A stretch of 10,508 bases of DNA from Acidaminococcus fermentans (lineage in GTDB: Bacteria; Bacillota_C; Negativicutes; Acidaminococcales; Acidaminococcaceae). The position numbers were made by a program, and so were the translations under genes. Positions 6,373 through 10,508 of this stretch are shown in pieces. The notes below the pieces were generated by a model. The model saw only the letters and a list, made by a program, of their open reading frames with translations. It had not been told where the DNA came from and made no database searches. The stretch lies in assembly GCA_004555735.1 (NCBI GenBank), contig SFHH01000061.1:1-10508 (forward strand). The letters run 5' to 3'. Every line of letters starts with the position of its first letter. Within the stretch, counting starts at the first letter, position 1.

Positions 6373-7881
6373 TTATTTCTTCCCAGTAGGCAGATATTTC
6401 TTCTCCAGATACCGGAGAAAAGGACGGGCATCCAGCCCCTTGCCCGTTAGCCGCTGGAGCATCTCCGTCCCCGTAAACATACACCCGTACTGGCGGATAT
6501 GCCCATCCAACCATTGATTCAGCTGATCAAAATTCCCCTGGCTCAGATCTTTTTCATAATCAGGGAGATCCTGCTGCAGCCGTTCCAAGATCTGCCCATC
6601 ATAGATATTCCCCAGGGCATAACTCTGAAAATACCCAATATAATCTCCTGCCCAATGCATGTCCTGGAGGATCCCTTCCGTGTCATTGGCCGGCTCCACG
6701 CCCAGCCATGTCCGATATCCTTCATTCCAGGCATCCCGCAGTTCTTCTGCTTTGATCTTTCCCGCAAAGACATCCCGTTCCAGCTCGAACCGCAGGATGG
6801 CGTGGAGGCTGTAGGTCACTTCATCTGCAGAAATCCGCCGGGGAGAAGGCTTGACTCGATTGATAGCCCGGTAGAACGTTTCCTCGGCCACATCCCGGTA
6901 GCGAGGAAACTCCTGCTGCAGCAGGGGATAGTAATGCGTCCAATAGCCCCGGCTCCGGGCCACCATATTTTCGTTGAAGCGGGACATGGCTTCATGGAAG
7001 CCTCCCTCGATGCCTCCCCACAGGTCTGCCTCATTGACTTCTGCATTGCCCCCTGTGGCATACATGGCATGGCCGGCTTCATGCATACAGGTAAAGATCA
7101 GTGCCAGGCTCCCATTCCGATAGGTGGAGATACGGGAATCCCGAGGCCCCAGGAAAGAAGTGAACCCATGGACCACCTGATCGTTGAAATGGCCCCTTTG
7201 GGGATCATATCCGCTTTCATAAGCCAGCCGATGGGCAAAGGCTTCCATCTGCTCTGGATCCTCCTGCTGCTCCAAAAGCCCATCCGCCGGGCTATTTTGT
7301 GCATCCAGCGGAAGCTTTTCCAGCAGCTGGCGGATCCCCTGCTTCAGTACCGTGAACTGTTCGCTGACCGCCTGGCAGGACAATCCTTCATCCGTCATCC
7401 CCACCAGGGTATCAAAAGCAGGCTGCCCCGGTTCGATAGCCAGGGCAATCTGTTTTTTCAATTGAAAAGCATGTGCCAGCCAGGGGCTGAAAATCTGGTA
7501 ATCCTGCTGCTTCCTGGCTTCCTGCCATTTCTGCATCAAAGTCACCCGTAACAGATTGTACTGTTCCAGGACTTTTCGGGGCATCCGTACCGCATTGCGA
7601 TACCGGAACAGGAACAGGCGGACCAGGCCCCTTTCCAGATCGGAATCGATGGCCTGCTGATCTCCGCCGGAAAAATAGTCGAAGGCTTCCCGTGCCGCAG
7701 GAGACGCAAACAGGGCATTTTTCTGATCGGTGACAAACGATCCTACCTGCTGCCGATAGGCAGCACCTTCCGGAGGAAGCGCAGACCACTGATCCAGCTC
7801 GAACAGAGATTCAATGGATTTATAACAGCGGAACCCATGGTTCAGTTCTTTCACTACAGCAAGCTGTTCTTTATATCCCAT
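6373..7881 (-). CDS. M32 family metallocarboxypeptidase (Taq carboxypeptidase type)
   Basis: A 502-residue cytoplasmic zinc (or cobalt) carboxypeptidase that removes C-terminal residues from peptides. Length and motifs fit family M32. The catalytic HEAGH is at 267-271, with H267 and H271 as metal ligands, E268 as the general base and E297 (GGFHEAMSRF) as the third ligand. Other family motifs: DSRIST at 248-253 (family DxRxT), RISADEVTYSLH around 349-360, GILQDMHW at 403-410 and GYFQSYALGN at 416-425. The usual HPF motif reads HGF here (238-240). There is no signal peptide. The ATG at 7881 has GAGGAG 9 nt upstream, close to the stop of the AbgT gene 14 bp away, so the two are very probably cotranscribed and perhaps translationally coupled. 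Acting on what AbgT imports is the natural reading, but this is inference. Confidence 0.93.
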   Translation of the reverse strand: MGYKEQLAVVKELNHGFRCYKSIESLFELDQWSALPPEGAAYRQQVGSFVTDQKNALFASPAAREAFDYFSGGDQQAIDSDLERGLVRLFLFRYRNAVRMPRKVLEQYNLLRVTLMQKWQEARKQQDYQIFSPWLAHAFQLKKQIALAIEPGQPAFDTLVGMTDEGLSCQAVSEQFTVLKQGIRQLLEKLPLDAQNSPADGLLEQQEDPEQMEAFAHRLAYESGYDPQRGHFNDQVVHGFTSFLGPRDSRISTYRNGSLALIFTCMHEAGHAMYATGGNAEVNEADLWGGIEGGFHEAMSRFNENMVARSRGYWTHYYPLLQQEFPRYRDVAEETFYRAINRVKPSPRRISADEVTYSLHAILRFELERDVFAGKIKAEELRDAWNEGYRTWLGVEPANDTEGILQDMHWAGDYIGYFQSYALGNIYDGQILERLQQDLPDYEKDLSQGNFDQLNQWLDGHIRQYGCMFTGTEMLQRLTGKGLDARPFLRYLEKKYLPTGKK

Positions 7882-7895
7882 TTCGTCTACTCCTC

Positions 7896-9434
7896 TCAGT
7901 GCAGGAAGACGCCGGCGCCCGGTCCCAACGGAAGATTGAAGGCCATCCAGACGCAGACCTGGACGATCCAGACCAAGAGGAAAGCAATGGAGTACGGCAG
8001 CATCAAGGAGATGATGGTTCCGATCCCGGTCTCTTTATTGTATTTCTGGGCCATCCCGATGACGATGGGCAGATAAGGATAAATGGGCGTAATGGGATTG
8101 GAACAGGAATCCCCGATCCGGTACACCACCTGGGCGAAAGCCGGGGAATAGCCTAGCAGCATGAACATAGGAACAAAAATGGGCGCAAAGATATACCATT
8201 TGGCCGAACCGCTGGTCATGACAAAATTCACCAGGGTGGTCAGCAGGATCATACCAAGGACCAGAGGGATCCCTGTAAAGCCCGCATTTTTCAGGGCATC
8301 GGCAGCATTGACGGCAATGACCATCCCCAGATTGGTGTACCCAAACATGGCGATGAATTGGGCAATGACAAACACAAGGACAATATACCCCGTCAGGGAC
8401 CGCAGGGAATCTGCCATCATGACCGGGACCTGATTCATATCTTTGATGGTTCCCACCGTTTTGCCATAGACAATGCCAGCCAGCACAAAATAGAGGATCA
8501 GGATGGGGACCAACCCGTTGATGAAGGGAGAATTGATGATGCTGCCGCCCTTCCCGCGCAGCAGACCGTTTTCCGGCACCAAGCACAGCAGCAGGAGGAA
8601 CAGGAAGAAAAGCGTGAACAAGCCGGTTTTCCGCAAGCCTTTGCTTTCCGCATCAGTGATCTGCCGTTCTTCCGCTTTTTCCGTTCCCTGGTACACACCC
8701 AGCCGAGGCGTGATAATCTTGTCATTCACAAAGACACCCACGGCCGTCAGTGTGAAGCAGGAAATAATCATAAAATACCAGTTGATCGCCGGAGTCAGCG
8801 TAACAGAAGGATCGATCAATTGGGCCGCCTGCTCCGTAACACCATACAGCAGCGCATCAGTCCCGGTCAGGATCACCGCCGCCGTAAATCCCGCATTGGT
8901 AGCCGCATAACCAGCGATCAGCCCTGCCAGAGGGTTTTTCCCCACAGCCTGGAATGCTGCTGCCGCCAGGGCCGGCACAACGATGATAGAAGCTTCGGAA
9001 GCAATGCTGCCATTGATCCCCAAAAACAGGACCGTGGCACTCAAAGCCCACAGAGGGACGCCTAAGATGGCTTTTCTCATGAACGTGGTCAAAAGACCTG
9101 CTCCCTCTGCCAGGCCAATGGCCATCTGCATGGCCAGTACAAGCCCCAGCGGAGCAAAATTGGAAAAGTTCTTCAGCATATTCTGGAGCAGCCAGACCAG
9201 CCCATCCTTACTGATGATACTGCGCACAGCCACGATCTTGCCAGTGGTCGGATTGGTTACCTGGACCCCCATTCCATCCAGGACGGCTGACAGTACCATC
9301 AAGGCTCCTGTTATGTAAAGAAAAAGGATGAACGGATGAGGCAACGCATTCCCGATTCGCTCAATGGTACCTAAAAAACCTTTCATCTTGGGTGCCGACG
9401 CTTGTTCAGCCACATTCTTCCCTGCCGCTTTCAT
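7896..9434 (-). CDS. AbgT family transporter (p-aminobenzoyl-glutamate / dipeptide type)
   Basis: A 512-residue polytopic membrane protein, close to E. coli AbgT in length. AbgT proteins take up p-aminobenzoyl-glutamate; some relatives export sulfonamides. Family-typical stretches: NGSIASEAS at 141-149, a Gly/Ala/Asn-rich segment with GYAATNAGFTAAV around 175-187, SGSAKWYIFAPIFVPMF at 408-424, and YRIGDSCSNPITPIYPY at 438-454. The longest frame would begin with TTG at 9455, or with an ATG at 9440 that directly abuts GAAGGG. The ATG at 9434 has GAAGGG 6 nt upstream, so I start there (MKAAGKN). It sits between tetR and the M32 gene in the same direction and has its own consensus promoter with an operator-like palindrome. 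Import or export, and the true substrate, remain open; the peptidase neighbour favours import. Confidence 0.93.
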   Translation of the reverse strand: MKAAGKNVAEQASAPKMKGFLGTIERIGNALPHPFILFLYITGALMVLSAVLDGMGVQVTNPTTGKIVAVRSIISKDGLVWLLQNMLKNFSNFAPLGLVLAMQMAIGLAEGAGLLTTFMRKAILGVPLWALSATVLFLGINGSIASEASIIVVPALAAAAFQAVGKNPLAGLIAGYAATNAGFTAAVILTGTDALLYGVTEQAAQLIDPSVTLTPAINWYFMIISCFTLTAVGVFVNDKIITPRLGVYQGTEKAEERQITDAESKGLRKTGLFTLFFLFLLLLCLVPENGLLRGKGGSIINSPFINGLVPILILYFVLAGIVYGKTVGTIKDMNQVPVMMADSLRSLTGYIVLVFVIAQFIAMFGYTNLGMVIAVNAADALKNAGFTGIPLVLGMILLTTLVNFVMTSGSAKWYIFAPIFVPMFMLLGYSPAFAQVVYRIGDSCSNPITPIYPYLPIVIGMAQKYNKETGIGTIISLMLPYSIAFLLVWIVQVCVWMAFNLPLGPGAGVFLH

Positions 9435-9464
9435 AAACATCCCTTCTTTGTCCAAGTTTTAAAC

Positions 9465-9478
9465 ATGACCGCGGTCAT
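9465..9478. promoter_or_regulatory. Perfect 14-bp palindrome, candidate TetR operator
   Basis: ATGACCGCGGTCAT reads identically on both strands. Its centre lies about 13 bp downstream of the predicted abgT transcription start and 30 bp upstream of the abgT ATG. TetR-family dimers bind palindromes of this kind, and a site just after +1 would block the polymerase. The tetR gene lies directly upstream, so regulation by its product is the simplest reading. Confidence 0.75.
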
Positions 9479-9490
9479 ATTTATACAGTG

Positions 9491-9519
9491 ATTATAGTGC
9501 AGGGAATACACCGTGTCAA
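9491..9519 (-). promoter_or_regulatory. Consensus sigma-70 promoter of the abgT-M32 operon
   Basis: On the minus strand, a perfect TTGACA (complement of 9514-9519), exactly 17 bp of spacer and a perfect TATAAT (complement of 9491-9496). Transcription would start near 9484, leaving a leader of about 50 nt that contains the 14-bp palindrome. So strong a promoter would need a repressor to be conditional, which agrees with the TetR gene next door. Confidence 0.9.
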
Positions 9520-9549
9520 TTTCCCCGATCTGCCGAACTGAGAAAAAAT

Positions 9550-10173
9550 TCATTTTTGGAAACCCTTCAGCAGAGCATCGGTAAAATCCCGTGTCTCCTC
9601 TCTCAGATCGAAATCCCCATTTTCCATGATCCATTCATAGAATACCCCTCGGATGGCCCGGATCAGCCAAATGGTCAAGGTAAGTGGCTGCCATTCCTGC
9701 CCGAAGATCCCCTGTTCCTGCCCTTTCTGGAAAAAATGGGTGAACAGCTTGTAGAGGGAACGGTTTGAATCCATTTCTTCCTGTTCAGCTGGGTTTTTAT
9801 GCAATTGTTGGGTATATAAAACCCGTATCAGATCCACTCCGATAATTTCACAAGTAAATCTGCAAGATTCCTCGATCAAAGCCTGGATCGCCGTCAGGGG
9901 CGAACAATCATCTGGCAGGCGAGCAGCCGTTGCCTCATAGGTATCGTCATAATACTGGAGCATTTCGGTGACCACCGCTGCTTTGGAAGGAAAATGGATG
10001 TAAAATGTCCCCTTGGCCGTCCCGGCTTCCCGGGCGATTTCACTGATGGACACATTCGCATACCCTTTTTCCCGGAAAAGCCGAAGGGCCGTTGTATAAA
10101 GCTCTTTTTTCGTTTTATCTCCTTTTGTCTCTCTGTGCTTTCTTTTTCCTTGCTCTCCAGTTTGACGTACCAT
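9550..10173 (-). CDS. TetR/AcrR family transcriptional regulator
   Basis: A 207-residue protein of usual TetR length. A basic N-terminal tail (residues 1-23) precedes the TetR DNA-binding domain; the helix-turn-helix is VSISEIAREAGTAKGTFYIHF at about 41-61, followed by PSKAAVV. The helical C-terminal part is the ligand-binding and dimer domain, which is variable in the family and gives no substrate clue. The ATG at 10173 has AGGAGG 5 nt upstream. The gene is transcribed toward abgT and ends 115 bp before it. The palindrome at 9465-9478 between them is its likely operator, making it a local repressor of the transporter-peptidase pair, probably released by the transported compound or a product. 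I see no clear hairpin terminator after its stop, so some readthrough into abgT is possible. Confidence 0.95.
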   Translation of the reverse strand: MVRQTGEQGKRKHRETKGDKTKKELYTTALRLFREKGYANVSISEIAREAGTAKGTFYIHFPSKAAVVTEMLQYYDDTYEATAARLPDDCSPLTAIQALIEESCRFTCEIIGVDLIRVLYTQQLHKNPAEQEEMDSNRSLYKLFTHFFQKGQEQGIFGQEWQPLTLTIWLIRAIRGVFYEWIMENGDFDLREETRDFTDALLKGFQK

Positions 10174-10206
10174 AACAGCCTCCTGTTTTTATTCTCTTTA
10201 TTTATT

Positions 10207-10236
10207 AGTATAACAGATAGAAAATAGTACTGGGAA
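10207..10236 (-). promoter_or_regulatory. Predicted tetR promoter (extended -10)
   Basis: On the minus strand, TG-T-TATACT forms an extended -10 (TATACT is the complement of 10207-10212). A partial -35, TTCCCA (complement of 10231-10236), lies 18 bp upstream. Transcription would start near 10200, about 27 nt before the tetR ATG. No copy of the abgT palindrome overlaps it. Confidence 0.5.
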
Positions 10237-10267
10237 CTGCCTGGCTGGCCGAAAAGTAAAATTCGGT

Positions 10268-10306
10268 CTGCAGGACATCGGGTTTGCTCGCCGATATCTT
10301 CCGCAG
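10268..10306. repeat. Imperfect hairpin upstream of tetR
   Basis: GACATCGG (10274-10281) pairs with CCGATATC (10291-10298), with one mismatch on the plus strand that becomes a G-U wobble on the minus strand. An outer CTGC/GCAG pair lies at 10268-10271 and 10303-10306. There is no U-tract on either strand, so it is a poor terminator. It lies between the small ORF and the tetR promoter and could act on the upstream transcript's 3' end. Function unknown. Confidence 0.3.
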
Positions 10307-10341
10307 CCCTCTTGCATATGGAACGCCGTACAGTCTTTTTC

Positions 10342-10473
10342 TCAGTGTACAAACAAAACAGACAGGATGTATACCACAATGATGGTCGTAATCCCCATGA
10401 CTCCGGTCATACCCTTCCGACATTGATAAACTTGAGCCAAAGCTGTAAACTCCTCCTGTTTCAAGTGGTCCAT
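10342..10473 (-). CDS. Small ORF or 3' end of a gene entering from the window edge; single membrane segment
   Basis: This frame encodes 43 residues from an ATG at 10473 to a TGA at 10342. A charged start (MDHLKQEEF) is followed by one hydrophobic segment to the C-terminus (TTIIVVYILSVLFV), as in small membrane proteins. The frame stays open to the window edge at 10508, so this may be the end of a longer protein. The ATG has no clear ribosome site. A strong AGGAGGAG lies inside the frame, 8-9 nt before an in-frame TTG that would give a 32-residue product keeping the whole hydrophobic segment. I do not recognise the protein. The rest of 10174-10508 holds the tetR promoter and a hairpin, with no other gene I can support. 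Confidence 0.35.
   Translation of the reverse strand: MDHLKQEEFTALAQVYQCRKGMTGVMGITTIIVVYILSVLFVH
10397..10410. promoter_or_regulatory. Near-copy of the abgT palindrome (possible second TetR site)
   Basis: ATGACTCCGGTCAT matches 12 of 14 bases of the perfect palindrome at 9465-9478 and keeps the outer ATGAC/GTCAT arms. It lies inside the small ORF, about 160 bp upstream of the tetR -35. It could be an auxiliary operator or a chance match in coding sequence. Confidence 0.3.
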
Positions 10474-10508
10474 ACTCTTTATCTCATTCCAGGAACAAGG
10501 TATCTCCG

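Noticed and set aside
6499..7551. Plus-strand frame of 350 codons opposite the M32 gene
   Set aside because: It lacks a ribosome site and recognisable motifs. The opposite strand carries the complete M32 catalytic signature.
9894..10423. Minus-strand frames of 161 and 72 codons overlapping tetR and its upstream region
   Set aside because: They overlap the tetR reading frame and promoter out of frame and have no family features; the 161-codon one crosses the tetR start.

Overview
This window looks like chromosomal DNA from a fairly GC-rich anaerobic Firmicute. Strong AGGAGG-type ribosome sites, bacterial sigma-70 promoters and the gene families present would fit a Negativicute such as Acidaminococcus, but that placement is an impression from style and content, not a match. 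I see no rRNA, tRNA, CRISPR array or complete insertion sequence. About 90% of the window is coding.

Layout. (1) 170-1510 (+): a MATE-family multidrug/cation exporter with its own extended -10 promoter. It ends at a bidirectional terminator shared with the convergent operon to its right. (2) 1549-3778 (-): a two-gene operon, a DUF6282 metal-dependent amidohydrolase-like protein followed 25 bp later by an ion-transporter-superfamily (MatC/DcuC-like) permease. A LysR regulator is divergently transcribed (3908-4828, +). The 129-bp divergent region carries a perfect 11-bp inverted repeat that abuts the lysR promoter. (3) 4829-6286 (+): a perfect 25-bp-arm palindrome, then a well-formed promoter and a stand-alone AAA ATPase with a DUF4143/PD-(D/E)XK-like C-terminus. 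(4) 6373-10173 (-): a TetR regulator, an AbgT-family transporter and an M32 metallocarboxypeptidase, all in the same direction. The abgT promoter is consensus (TTGACA-N17-TATAAT), with a perfect 14-bp palindrome just downstream of the predicted start of transcription, the expected place for TetR repression. A hairpin with a U-tract ends the unit. (5) 10174-10508: tetR promoter, a second near-copy of the palindrome, and the tail of (or a whole) small membrane-protein ORF.

How the genes work together (inference). Two separate uptake-plus-hydrolysis modules lie side by side, each with a local regulator: LysR / DUF6282 hydrolase / carboxylate-type permease, and TetR / AbgT importer / carboxypeptidase. 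Both would bring in an amide- or peptide-bonded carboxylate and cleave it in the cytoplasm. The substrates are not readable from the sequence. The second module pairs AbgT with M32 rather than with the M20 hydrolases (AbgA/AbgB) known from E. coli, which makes it the most testable candidate for something undescribed.

Three gene starts were moved from the longest possible reading frame on ribosome-site evidence: DUF6282, LysR and AbgT.
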